DNA from: Dyella silvae
GTDB taxonomy: Bacteria; Pseudomonadota; Gammaproteobacteria; Xanthomonadales; Rhodanobacteraceae
NCBI RefSeq assembly: GCF_026421305.1
Contig: NZ_JAPJBQ010000010.1
Coordinates: forward strand, 33,314-97,313
Reading direction: 5' to 3'
DNA length: 64,000 nt
Part shown: piece after piece, positions 43,768 through 51,970 of the stretch
Layout of the letters: the number at the start of each line of letters is the position of its first letter
How positions within the stretch are numbered: position 1 is the stretch's first letter
Program-made: the position numbers and the translations under genes
Notes under the pieces: model-generated
Database searches by the model: none
What the model was told of the DNA's origin: nothing
The model's input: only the letters and a program-made list of their open reading frames with translations

Positions 43768-44844
43768 GTGGAAACGACAGCAATTTCAAAGCCCCAGATC
43801 GACCCGCCGGTAAATAAGCCGGTGTTGGGCATCGAGACCTCCTGCGACGAGACCGGCGTGGCCCTGCTGCGCTGGGAGCCTGGCGCGCCTGGCGACGGCC
43901 TGCTTTCACATACCCTCTACAGCCAGATCAAGCTGCACGCCGAGTACGGCGGGGTGGTGCCTGAGCTCGCCAGCCGCGATCACGTGCGCAAACTGCTGCC
44001 GCTGGTGCGCGAGGCGCTGGCCCAGGCGGGCCTGACCCCGGCCGACCTTGGCGGCGTGGCGTATACCGCCGGGCCCGGTCTGGTGGGTGCTCTGCTGGTG
44101 GGCGCTTCCGCCGCGCGGGCCATGGCCTGGGCGCTGGGTGTGCCGGCCATCGGCGTGCATCACATGGAAGGCCACCTGCTGGCCCCGCTGCTGGAAGAGG
44201 ATCCGCCGGAGCCGCCGTTCGTGGCCCTGCTGGTGTCCGGCGGCCACTCCATGCTGGTGGAAGTGAAGGGCATCGGCGAATACAAGATTCTTGGCGACAC
44301 CCTGGACGACGCCGCAGGCGAAGCGTTCGACAAGACCGCCAAGCTGATGGGTCTGCCGTATCCCGGTGGTCCGGCGCTGGCGAAGCTGGCCGAACAGGGG
44401 CGTCCGGGCGTGTTTCGTTTCTCGCGCCCGATGACCGACCGGCCCGGCCTCGATTTCAGCTTCTCCGGCCTGAAAACCCAGGTGTTGCTGGCCTGGCAGC
44501 AATCCGACCAGAGCGAGCAGACGCGCGCCAATATTGCTCGTGCGTTCGAAGAAGCGATTGTCGACACCATGATCATCAAGTGCCGTCGCGCCCTGCAGGC
44601 CAGCGGCGCCAAGCGTCTGGTGATCGCCGGTGGCGTGGGCGCCAACAAGCACCTGCGTGAGCAGCTGGCGGCGGCCGGTGCGAAGGATGGCTTCAAGGTG
44701 TATTTCCCGCGCCTCGCCTTTTGCACGGACAACGGCGCCATGATTGCCCTGGCGGGCGCCATTCGTCTCGCCCACGGCCAGCACCAGGACGAATCGGTGC
44801 AGGTGTTTCCGCGCTGGGATCTGGAAACGCTGCCAGCGGTGTAA
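43768..44844 (+). CDS. tsaD: tRNA N6-adenosine threonylcarbamoyltransferase TsaD
   Basis: A 358-residue protein (340 if the GTG at 43822 is used) that transfers threonylcarbamoyl to A37 of ANN-decoding tRNAs. It carries [16 protein letters not shown], the iron-binding HHMEGHL, the GGHSML phosphate loop and [15 protein letters not shown]. The shorter form matches the family's usual ~340 residues and starts at [12 protein letters not shown]; a candidate promoter at 43740-43767 also favours it. I keep the longer frame as the outer bound. It is divergent from rpsU and followed by folB after a palindrome. Confidence 0.93.
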   Translation: METTAISKPQIDPPVNKPVLGIETSCDETGVALLRWEPGAPGDGLLSHTLYSQIKLHAEYGGVVPELASRDHVRKLLPLVREALAQAGLTPADLGGVAYTAGPGLVGALLVGASAARAMAWALGVPAIGVHHMEGHLLAPLLEEDPPEPPFVALLVSGGHSMLVEVKGIGEYKILGDTLDDAAGEAFDKTAKLMGLPYPGGPALAKLAEQGRPGVFRFSRPMTDRPGLDFSFSGLKTQVLLAWQQSDQSEQTRANIARAFEEAIVDTMIIKCRRALQASGAKRLVIAGGVGANKHLREQLAAAGAKDGFKVYFPRLAFCTDNGAMIALAGAIRLAHGQHQDESVQVFPRWDLETLPAV

Positions 44845-44863
44845 TCGCCGCGCCTTCCTGTCA

Positions 44864-44923
44864 TGGGAGCGCACCCTGTGCGCGACAGGCATCCGGGCCA
44901 GTCGCGCACAGGGTGCGCTCCCA
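44864..44923. repeat. GGAGCGCAC-type REP palindrome between tsaD and folB
   Basis: TGGGAGCGCACCCTGTGCGC and its near-perfect complement form arms of ~23 bp. The right arm ends just before the AAGGAG ribosome-site-like sequence upstream of folB. Confidence 0.9.
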
Positions 44924-44947
44924 CAAGGAGATCGCTACCCTATCGGC

Positions 44948-45307
44948 ATGGATATCGTTTTCATTGAAGACCTGCGCATCGACGCGGTGATCGGCATTTA
45001 TGACTGGGAGCGCCGCGTGCGCCAGACCCTGTCGTTCGACATCGAAATGGCGTTCGACAACACCGTGCCCGCCGCGAGCGACGACATTGCGCTCACGCTC
45101 AACTACAAAGACGTTTCCAAACGGCTGATCGATTACGTGAGCGCTTCCAGCTTCGGTCTGGTGGAGACGCTGGCCGAACGTTGCGCGGCCATCATTCGTG
45201 ACGAGTTCGGCGTGTCGTGGGTCCGCCTGAAGCTGTCCAAGCCGGGTGCTGTGCGCGGCGCGAAAGCCGTAGGTGTCCGCATCGAGCGCGGCATTCGCCC
45301 GCAGTAA
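44948..45307 (+). CDS. folB: Dihydroneopterin aldolase
   Basis: A 119-residue enzyme of folate synthesis that splits dihydroneopterin. Family features: MDIVFIEDLRIDAVIGIYDWERRVRQTL at the start, the substrate region LNYKDVSKRLIDYVSASSFGLVETLAERCA with catalytic Glu, and the conserved lysine in LKLSKPGAV. The start at 44948 removes a long extension that would overlap tsaD. FolK follows after 10 bases, so the two consecutive folate steps are co-transcribed. Confidence 0.93.
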   Translation: MDIVFIEDLRIDAVIGIYDWERRVRQTLSFDIEMAFDNTVPAASDDIALTLNYKDVSKRLIDYVSASSFGLVETLAERCAAIIRDEFGVSWVRLKLSKPGAVRGAKAVGVRIERGIRPQ

Positions 45308-45317
45308 TGGGATAACG

Positions 45318-45800
45318 ATGGCGCGTGTTTATCTGAGCCTCGGCTCCAATCTCGAGCCCCGCCGCTATCTCCGTGCCGCGCTGGATGAACTGGGCGCGCG
45401 ATTTGGTGCGCTGACTGTCTCGCCGGCCTATCGCAGCCGGTCGGTGGGTTTCGACGGAGCGGATTTCGTGAACCTCGCAGTGGGGCTGGATACCGATCTT
45501 TCGCCCGAAGCGCTCAACGAGTGGCTGCATGCGCTGGAAGATCGTCACGGCCGCCGCCGCGATGTGCCACGTTTTTCCGATCGCACCCTCGATGTGGATA
45601 TCGTGCTGTATGACGATCTGGTGCGGCAGGGAGAAGGGCACCTCGATATTCCGCGCAAAGAGCTGCGCCATGCCTTCGTACTCAAGCCGATGGCCGACAT
45701 CGCACCGCAACTGGTGCATCCGGTGAGCGGGCAGACCATGGCGGCGCTATGGGCGTCGTTTCCGGCAGAAAGCGAACCGCTCGAATTCGAAGCACTTTGA
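45318..45800 (+). CDS. folK: 6-hydroxymethyl-7,8-dihydropterin pyrophosphokinase
   Basis: A 160-residue HPPK, the next step in folate synthesis. The opening MARVYLSLGSNLEPRRYLRAAL, the RSRSVGF pterin-site region, and the signature RTLDVDIVLYDD with its two metal-binding aspartates are intact, as is HLDIPRKELRHAFVLKPMADIAP. It starts 10 bases after folB stops. Confidence 0.95.
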   Translation: MARVYLSLGSNLEPRRYLRAALDELGARFGALTVSPAYRSRSVGFDGADFVNLAVGLDTDLSPEALNEWLHALEDRHGRRRDVPRFSDRTLDVDIVLYDDLVRQGEGHLDIPRKELRHAFVLKPMADIAPQLVHPVSGQTMAALWASFPAESEPLEFEAL

Positions 45801-45870
45801 GTCGTGCGGCACTGTTACCGCTATGGCGCGGATGCTAGATAGTTTTCCATCATCACAAGGAGGCAGGTGT

Positions 45871-46728
45871 ATGGCAGGTCGTTTTTCACGTAGTTGGAGC
45901 TTGATGAAGGCGAGCGCTGATGTGTTGCGTTCGGACAAGTCGCTGCTGATGTTCCCTCTGGTATCTGGCATTTGCTGCTTGTTGGTAGCAGCCAGTTTTC
46001 TTATTCCTGTCGCCCTTGCGTTCGTTGGTTCCGGTGTGGCGGGCGAGACACAGGAGCGTGCGCTTTCTGTTGGCGGCTATATCGCGCTGTTTCTGTTCTA
46101 TCTGGTGCAGTACTTCGTGATCATTTTCTTCAACACCGCACTCGCCGGTGCGGCGTTGATGCGCTTGCGCGGTGAATCCACCAGCTTCGGTGAAGGCATG
46201 GCCATCGCCCGTTCGCGCATCGTCAGCATCTTCGGCTATGCGTTGATCGCCGCCACGGTGGGTTTGGTGTTGCGTGCGCTGCAGGAGCGATTGGGCCTGA
46301 TCGGCCGGCTGGTCGCCGGTTTCCTCGGCCTCGCATGGACGGTGGCTACGTTCCTGGTGGTGCCGGTACTGGCCAGTCAGGACGTGGGTCCCACCGACGC
46401 CATCAAGGAGAGCGTGGACCTGCTCAAGCGTACCTGGGGCGAAAACATCATCGGCAACGCGGGTATCGGCGTGGTGTTCGGCCTGCTGATGTTTCTGGCC
46501 ATCCTGGTATCGGCCGGCCTGATCATGGGCGCCGTTGCCATGCAATCGACGGCCGTCGTGGTCATAGCCGTTGCTGTCGTGGCCATCGGCATCACCTTGC
46601 TGGGCCTGATCCAGGCATCGCTGCAGGGCATCTATGCAGCGGCGTTGTATCGCTACGCCGAGGAAGGTCAGGTGGGTTACGGTTTCGATCAGGCGCTGCT
46701 CGAGCAGGCGTTCAAGCCGAAGAAGTAA
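45871..46728 (+). CDS. DUF6159-like integral membrane protein
   Basis: A 285-residue protein with about six membrane helices, starting MAGRFSRSWSLMKASADVLRSDKSLLMFPLVSG, a cytosolic lead typical of a family of bacterial membrane proteins (DUF6159). The middle carries RRTWGEN-like KRTWGENIIGNAGIG, and the C-terminus GIYAAALYRYAEEGQVGYGFD. AAGGAGG 14 bases upstream supports the ATG at 45871. No function is known, and its position after folK may be incidental. Confidence 0.7.
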   Translation: MAGRFSRSWSLMKASADVLRSDKSLLMFPLVSGICCLLVAASFLIPVALAFVGSGVAGETQERALSVGGYIALFLFYLVQYFVIIFFNTALAGAALMRLRGESTSFGEGMAIARSRIVSIFGYALIAATVGLVLRALQERLGLIGRLVAGFLGLAWTVATFLVVPVLASQDVGPTDAIKESVDLLKRTWGENIIGNAGIGVVFGLLMFLAILVSAGLIMGAVAMQSTAVVVIAVAVVAIGITLLGLIQASLQGIYAAALYRYAEEGQVGYGFDQALLEQAFKPKK

Positions 46729-46790
46729 TCGGCGAGCATCGGCATCATGGGAAAGCCAACGTGGCCGCGCGGATGCGCGGCCACGTTCGT

Positions 46791-47537
46791 TTACACGGAC
46801 AACGTCCGTCCGCCATCGATGCGAATGATCTGCCCCGTGACGAACGGCGCATCACGCAACAGCCACAGCACAGCACCGGCCACATCTTCGGGCGAGCCGG
46901 CGCGTTGCAGTGGCGTGCGGGCCAGCATGGCCTGCTGGTCGTCATAGGGCTTGCCGTCGCTGGGCCACATCACCGCGCCGGGGGCAACGCCGTTTACGCG
47001 AACATCGGGGCCAAGGTCGAGCGCCAGCGATCGTGTCATCGCGGCCAAGGCGGCCTTCGCCATGCAGTACAGCGGATGATGGGCGAGCGGACGCTCAGCG
47101 TAGATATCCACCAGATTGACGATGGCGCCGCGCGCTTCGCGCAATGCGGGCAGCGCGGCCTGCGCGAGGAAGAACGGCGCCTGCGCATTCGACGCAAACA
47201 AGTCATTCCACTGCGCCGGCGTGGCGCTGCCCACCGGCGTGGGATAAAACGCCGAGGCGTTGTTGATCAGCGCATCCAGACGGCCAAAGCGGGACAGCAC
47301 CCGCTGTACCAACTCGGGCAGGCCGTCGATGTTTGCCAGTTCACCCTGCACCGTAAAAGCGCTGCCAGCGCGCTGACGTTCCAGCGAGCTGGCCAACAGC
47401 TCGGCCTCGGCGGCCGAATGACGGTAATGGAGTGCGAGGTCGTAGCCGGCTGCGTGCAGCGTGCGGGCGATCACCGCGCCCACGCGCTTGCCGGCGCCAG
47501 TGATCAGGGCAACGGGGCGCTCGTGACGTGGACTCAT
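46791..47537 (-). CDS. Pteridine reductase-like short-chain dehydrogenase (FolM-type)
   Basis: A 248-residue SDR enzyme. The cofactor motif TGAGKRVG (13-20) has the arginine that binds NADPH phosphate in pteridine reductases. The active site has Tyr157 and Lys161 (YCMAK), but the usual catalytic serine 13 residues earlier is Asp144, as in protozoan PTR1 and FolM-type reductases. It probably reduces dihydropterin or dihydrobiopterin-like substrates. It lies close to folB and folK, on the opposite strand. CAGGAG lies before the ATG at 47537. Confidence 0.82.
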   Translation of the reverse strand: MSPRHERPVALITGAGKRVGAVIARTLHAAGYDLALHYRHSAAEAELLASSLERQRAGSAFTVQGELANIDGLPELVQRVLSRFGRLDALINNASAFYPTPVGSATPAQWNDLFASNAQAPFFLAQAALPALREARGAIVNLVDIYAERPLAHHPLYCMAKAALAAMTRSLALDLGPDVRVNGVAPGAVMWPSDGKPYDDQQAMLARTPLQRAGSPEDVAGAVLWLLRDAPFVTGQIIRIDGGRTLSV

Positions 47538-47610
47538 GCGTGGGCTCCTGCGTGACGCGCTGGGGTAACGAGCAATGGGGCGGTGAGCTTGCCGCAAAGC
47601 AAAGGCAGCG

Positions 47611-48258
47611 TCATCCGGTGCTTTCCGGTGGCCGCACGGCGGGGTGCTCGGTCGACACGGCGTCAGTCTCGATGGTGGCCATGAACATCTCAATGGCAGT
47701 GCGAGCTACCTGTGCTGTGTCGTAGTAGGCGTAGGCGCCCACGCCAACGGCGCCTACGACGGGCAGCCAGCGCGAAATGCCCCTGCCCACGGCGCGCTGC
47801 GTCACCTTGATGCCCACCGTTTTGGCGACGCGCTCGGCCACGGTGTAAGTGACGCGACGAAACAGCAAGCGATCACCCACACGCACGACCAGGTCGCGAA
47901 ACGCCTGCGCGGCGGTGTGGCGGAACAGGCACCACAGCATCTGCTCGCGGCCCAGCTCGGGATGTTTGCCGAACGCGGCGGCGATGTCGGCGACCATCTG
48001 TGCCTGGATCTTCCAGATGGCGATCAGCTCCGGCAGCACGGTCAGCCAGCCCAGCGGCCCGGGCGGCAAGGCAAGCGTGCTGGCGGTGAGCGCCGCGCGC
48101 TGGGCGGCGCGGGTGGCCAGTCGCTGTGCCTCGGTTTCGGGCGTTTTGCTGCCGGCCACGGCGCTGTCCGGGATCTGGCTGACGAAATCCAGGATGGCCT
48201 GGGTCACGCGACTGTGGTCGGTGATCACAGCAGGTAGCTGGGAGGAGGGCTTGGCCAT
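47611..48258 (-). CDS. EcsC-like protein
   Basis: A 215-residue protein with LGWLTVLPELIAIWKIQAQMVADIAAAFGK in the middle and an amphipathic/hydrophobic WLPVVGAVGVGAYAYYDTAQVARTA near the end. This is the pattern of EcsC family (PF12787) proteins, which are of unknown function and often membrane-associated. No other domain is visible. The gene is divergent from the TonB receptor gene at 48455. Confidence 0.55.
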   Translation of the reverse strand: MAKPSSQLPAVITDHSRVTQAILDFVSQIPDSAVAGSKTPETEAQRLATRAAQRAALTASTLALPPGPLGWLTVLPELIAIWKIQAQMVADIAAAFGKHPELGREQMLWCLFRHTAAQAFRDLVVRVGDRLLFRRVTYTVAERVAKTVGIKVTQRAVGRGISRWLPVVGAVGVGAYAYYDTAQVARTAIEMFMATIETDAVSTEHPAVRPPESTG

Positions 48259-48371
48259 GGTCCGCGGCTCGCTGAGCGTTGAGAGCGCCAGTCTAGGGCC
48301 AGCGGGTGAAAGTCTGCTGACCTCGCGCGGTCAAGGCTTAACGCAGGATGTTGCACGGCCGGGCATGACTT

Positions 48372-48399
48372 TTGGGGCAGGCACGGGGTCGGCTAGAAT
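48372..48399 (+). promoter_or_regulatory. Predicted promoter of the TonB receptor gene
   Basis: TTGGGG (48372-48377), a 16-bp spacer and TAGAAT (48394-48399). The predicted start of transcription falls inside the Zur-like palindrome at 48401-48418. Confidence 0.45.
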
Positions 48400-48400
48400 G

Positions 48401-48418
48401 GCAATGTTATAACGTATC
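48401..48418 (+). promoter_or_regulatory. Candidate Zur box overlapping the receptor promoter
   Basis: GCAATGTTATAACGTATC contains a perfect GTTATAAC palindrome and differs at only two informative positions from the alphaproteobacterial Zur pattern GNAATGTTATAACATTNC (recalled, not searched). It lies 37 bp before the receptor ATG. Confidence 0.5.
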
Positions 48419-48454
48419 GAAAATAACAACCGACCGCCCCTCCCCGGAAACCCG

Positions 48455-50653
48455 ATGAAACGTACCTTGCTTGCCTTGAGTCTTGCCGTTGCACTGGGCG
48501 CCGCTGCCCCCGCGGCATTTGCCCAGACCAGCCCGAACCCGGAGTCGCCCAGCGTCACCAGCAGCGACGCCAGCGGCGGCGCCGACGCAGACAGTGCCGG
48601 CCGCAACACGCCGGGCAAGGTGAAGCAGCTTGGTGCGGTGGATGTGAACGCGGCACTCGACCAGTCGCGTAATTCGCTGTCGCCGGATACCGGCAGCAGC
48701 CAGTACGTGATCGATCAGAAGGCCATCCAACAGTTGCCGCTGGGCGACTCGACCCCGTTGAATCAGGTGCTGCTGCAGGCACCCGGCGTGGTGCAGGACT
48801 CCTACGGCGGCCTGCATGTGCGTGGCGATCACGCGAACCTGCAGTACCGCATCAACGGCGTGATCATTCCCGAAGCCATTTCCGGCTTCGGCCAGACGCT
48901 CGATGCGCGCACCATCCAGAGCGTCAAGCTGCTCGATGGCGCGCTGCCGGCGCAGTACGGCCTACGCACGGCTGCGGTGGTGAACATCGACACCAAGAGC
49001 GGCCATGACCTCGGCAATGGCGGCAGCGTGGGTATCACGGGCGGTTCGTTCGGCACGCTCAATCCCAATGCATCGCTGTGGGGAAGCAACGATCGCTGGA
49101 GCTGGTTCGTCACGGCGAATTACCTGGAGAACGATGTCGGTATTGAAAACCCGACCTCCAGCCGCAGCCCGATTCACGACCATACCAATCAGGTGAAGGG
49201 TTTCGGCGATGTGTCGTATCTGATCGATAACGACACGCGCATCAGCTTCATGTTTGGCGCGACCAACAACCGGTTTGAGATTCCCAATAATCCGAACCAA
49301 ACCCCGCAGTACGCCTATCTGAACCAGACTGAGTTCAATTCGGCTGACCTCGATGAGCGGCAGAAAGAGAAGCTGACGTTCGGTGTGCTCTCGCTGCAGG
49401 GCAAGTTGGGCAAGACGGACTATCAGGTGTCCCTGGGCCAGCGTTACACCAAAGTGGGCTTCGATCCCGACAATGTCGGTGACCTGATGTTCAATGGTGT
49501 GGCATCCACCATTGATCGCACCAACCGCGCCAGCACCTTGCAGGCGGACTTCTCCACGCCGCTGGGCGACAGCCATACGCTGCGCTACGGCATCTACGGT
49601 GAGTTCGAGCGCGGCAACATCAGCAACCATTCGCTGGTGTTCCCGGCCAACCCCGATGGCACGCAGGCCAGCACAACGCCAATGGCCATCTACGACGCCA
49701 CCAACCTTCTGGCTCGTACATGGTCGGCGTATTTGCAGGACGAGTGGAGCATCGGCGAGAAGTGGACCGTCAACTACGGCCTGCGCGGTGATCGCTACGA
49801 GTTGTTCCGCACGGAGAGCCAGCTCAGCCCGCGCCTTGGCGTGGTGTATCAGGCGACCGACAGTACCGTCGTCCATGCCGGCTATGCGCGTTACTTCACG
49901 CCGCCGGCGACCGAGGTGATCGACGACAGCAACATCGCACGCTTCAACGGCACCACCAACCAACTGCCGAGCAGTGGCAACAACCTGCCGTTGTCGGAGC
50001 GTTCGGACTACTACGACCTGGGCATCCAGCAGCAGGTTGGCTCCACGTTGACGCTGGGGCTGGATGCGTACTACCGCAAGGTGCGCCGCCTGCAGGATGA
50101 AGGTCAGTTCGGCGCGGCACTGATCTACTCCAACTTCAACTACAACTACGGCCGCATCCGTGGTGTGGAGTTCACTGCCAACTACAACGATGGTCCGGTC
50201 TCCGCGTACTTCAATGCGTCGTTCAACCGTGCCATGGGCAAGCAGGTGCTCACCGGGCAATACAACTTCAGTCCCGAAGAGTTGGCTTACATCTACGACC
50301 ACTGGATCCATCTGGATCACGACCAGAAGCTCACCTCGTCGGGCGGCGTCACCTACGCCTTTACCGACACGACCCGTGCAGGCGTTGACTACGTGTTCGG
50401 CAGCGGCTTGCGCAAGGGAGCGCCGGGTGTGCCGAACGGTGCGTCGTTGCCGTATTACTTCCAGCTCAACCTCAACGTGGCCCATGACTTCACCTTCGGC
50501 AGCTTCGGCAAGGTGAAGACCCAGCTCGCGCTGATCAATGCGCTGGATCGCAGCTATCAGCTGCGCGACGGCACCGGCGTGGGCGTGGGCGCGCCGCAGT
50601 ACGGTCCGCGCCGGGGCGTCTATCTGAGCCTGCAGAAGGACTTCAGCTTCTAA
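48455..50653 (+). CDS. TonB-dependent receptor, candidate zinc transporter
   Basis: A 732-residue TonB-dependent receptor with a signal peptide (AAFA/QTS). Its plug domain begins near GDSTPLNQVLLQAPGVVQDSYGGLHVRGDHANLQYRINGV, and the barrel ends in phenylalanine. A histidine/aspartate cluster, HWIHLDHD (His616, His619, His622), lies in a likely extracellular loop, with HDHTNQ nearer the N-terminus. Zinc receptors of the ZnuD type carry such clusters. Together with the Zur-like box upstream this suggests zinc uptake, but the ligand is inferred. The gene appears monocistronic. Confidence 0.82.
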   Translation: MKRTLLALSLAVALGAAAPAAFAQTSPNPESPSVTSSDASGGADADSAGRNTPGKVKQLGAVDVNAALDQSRNSLSPDTGSSQYVIDQKAIQQLPLGDSTPLNQVLLQAPGVVQDSYGGLHVRGDHANLQYRINGVIIPEAISGFGQTLDARTIQSVKLLDGALPAQYGLRTAAVVNIDTKSGHDLGNGGSVGITGGSFGTLNPNASLWGSNDRWSWFVTANYLENDVGIENPTSSRSPIHDHTNQVKGFGDVSYLIDNDTRISFMFGATNNRFEIPNNPNQTPQYAYLNQTEFNSADLDERQKEKLTFGVLSLQGKLGKTDYQVSLGQRYTKVGFDPDNVGDLMFNGVASTIDRTNRASTLQADFSTPLGDSHTLRYGIYGEFERGNISNHSLVFPANPDGTQASTTPMAIYDATNLLARTWSAYLQDEWSIGEKWTVNYGLRGDRYELFRTESQLSPRLGVVYQATDSTVVHAGYARYFTPPATEVIDDSNIARFNGTTNQLPSSGNNLPLSERSDYYDLGIQQQVGSTLTLGLDAYYRKVRRLQDEGQFGAALIYSNFNYNYGRIRGVEFTANYNDGPVSAYFNASFNRAMGKQVLTGQYNFSPEELAYIYDHWIHLDHDQKLTSSGGVTYAFTDTTRAGVDYVFGSGLRKGAPGVPNGASLPYYFQLNLNVAHDFTFGSFGKVKTQLALINALDRSYQLRDGTGVGVGAPQYGPRRGVYLSLQKDFSF

Positions 50654-50682
50654 ACGTTTCAACGGTCAGCTGGGCCCACTCC

Positions 50683-50716
50683 GTCATAGCCTTCCTCCCC
50701 CTCACGAGGCTATGGC
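50683..50716 (+). terminator. Hairpin downstream of the TonB receptor gene
   Basis: CATAGCCT and AGGCTATG are exact complements separated by 14 bases, about 30 bp after the stop. There is no T run, so terminator function is uncertain. Confidence 0.4.
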
Positions 50717-50760
50717 GGGGCTTGGGTTATTCTTTGCCGGTTTCCCAGCAGGCTGCAGGC

Positions 50761-51954
50761 ATGTCTTTCGAACTTCCCGATCCCGGCGCCGACGAGCGCG
50801 TCCATTCCGACCGGCTGCTGACGCGCCTGCGCGAGGAAATTGCCGCGCACGGACCGATGCCGTTCTCCCAGTACATGGAGCGTTGCCTGTATGCGCCTGG
50901 CCTGGGCTACTACAGCGCGGGCAAGACCAAGTTCGGCGAAGCCGGTGACTTCATCACCGCGCCGGAACTGGGTGAACTTTTCGCACGCTGCGTGGTGAAT
51001 GCGACTTACCCGGTGTTGGAACTGCTGGGCGAGGACGCCGATTTTCTCGAACTTGGCGGTGGCAGCGGCTCCTTTGCCGAAGCTGCGCTGAAAGCGTTTG
51101 AGGCCAGTGGCACGCTGCCGCGCCGCTATTACATCCTCGAGCCCAGCGCGGACCTGCGCGAGCGTCAGCGAGAGCGCCTGCTCAACGCCCTGCCTGCCAG
51201 CGTGTTCGCGCGCGTGCTGTGGTTGGATCGTCCGCCGGAGCAGGACTGGCGCGGCGTGTTGTTTGCCAATGAGGTGATCGATGCCTTGCCGACGACGCGT
51301 TTTGCCATGCGCGCAGGCGAGGTTTACGAGGAGTATGTGACGCTGGATGGCGAGGGCCGCCTGATGCGCGTCGACCGTCCCGCCGATGCGCTTGTATCCG
51401 GTGCGGTGCGTCACGTCGAGCGGGATATCGATACCGAATTCCGCGACGGCTATCGCTCGGAAGTCCTGCCGCAGCTGCCGTACTGGATTCAGGCGGTAGC
51501 CGGTTCACTCACCGCCGGCCTGATGCTGTTTATCGACTATGGCTACGTGCGCCGCGAATACTACTTGCCCGAACGCAGTGACGGCACGTTGATGGCGCAC
51601 TATCGGCATCGGGCGCACAACGATCCGCTGTACTTGCCGGGGTTGAACGACCTCACCGCATCCGTCGATTTCACCGCGCTCGCCGAAGCAGGCAACAACG
51701 CGGGGTTCGGCGTGGCCGGCTACATGCCGCAAGCGCAGTTCCTGATTGGCAGCGGTTTGCAGGCAGCGTTTGAGTCAGCTTACGAAAACGCCTCGGATGA
51801 AACGGTGCGTTACCGCCTGGCTCAGGAAGTAAAGAAACTCACGCTACCCGACCAGATGGGCGAGCGCTTTCAGGCGATGCTGTTCGCCCGCAACATGGAC
51901 GTGGTACCGCTGCCTGCCGAGCTGCTGGAGTCGGATCAGGGCGACCGGCTATAA
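50761..51954 (+). CDS. MidA/NDUFAF7-like SAM-dependent methyltransferase
   Basis: A 397-residue class I methyltransferase of the DUF185/MidA family. The SAM-binding region is DFLELGGGSGSFAEAALK, preceded by the family's YMERCLYAPGLGYYSAGKTKFGEAGDFITAPELGELFARC and followed by FANEVIDALPTTRF and FIDYGYVRREYY. The mitochondrial relative NDUFAF7 dimethylates an arginine of a complex I subunit; the bacterial target is unknown. The ATG at 50761 is preferred; an earlier frame from 50722 is poorly supported. Confidence 0.85.
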   Translation: MSFELPDPGADERVHSDRLLTRLREEIAAHGPMPFSQYMERCLYAPGLGYYSAGKTKFGEAGDFITAPELGELFARCVVNATYPVLELLGEDADFLELGGGSGSFAEAALKAFEASGTLPRRYYILEPSADLRERQRERLLNALPASVFARVLWLDRPPEQDWRGVLFANEVIDALPTTRFAMRAGEVYEEYVTLDGEGRLMRVDRPADALVSGAVRHVERDIDTEFRDGYRSEVLPQLPYWIQAVAGSLTAGLMLFIDYGYVRREYYLPERSDGTLMAHYRHRAHNDPLYLPGLNDLTASVDFTALAEAGNNAGFGVAGYMPQAQFLIGSGLQAAFESAYENASDETVRYRLAQEVKKLTLPDQMGERFQAMLFARNMDVVPLPAELLESDQGDRL

Positions 51955-51970
51955 GCCGGCCGCCCACGGG

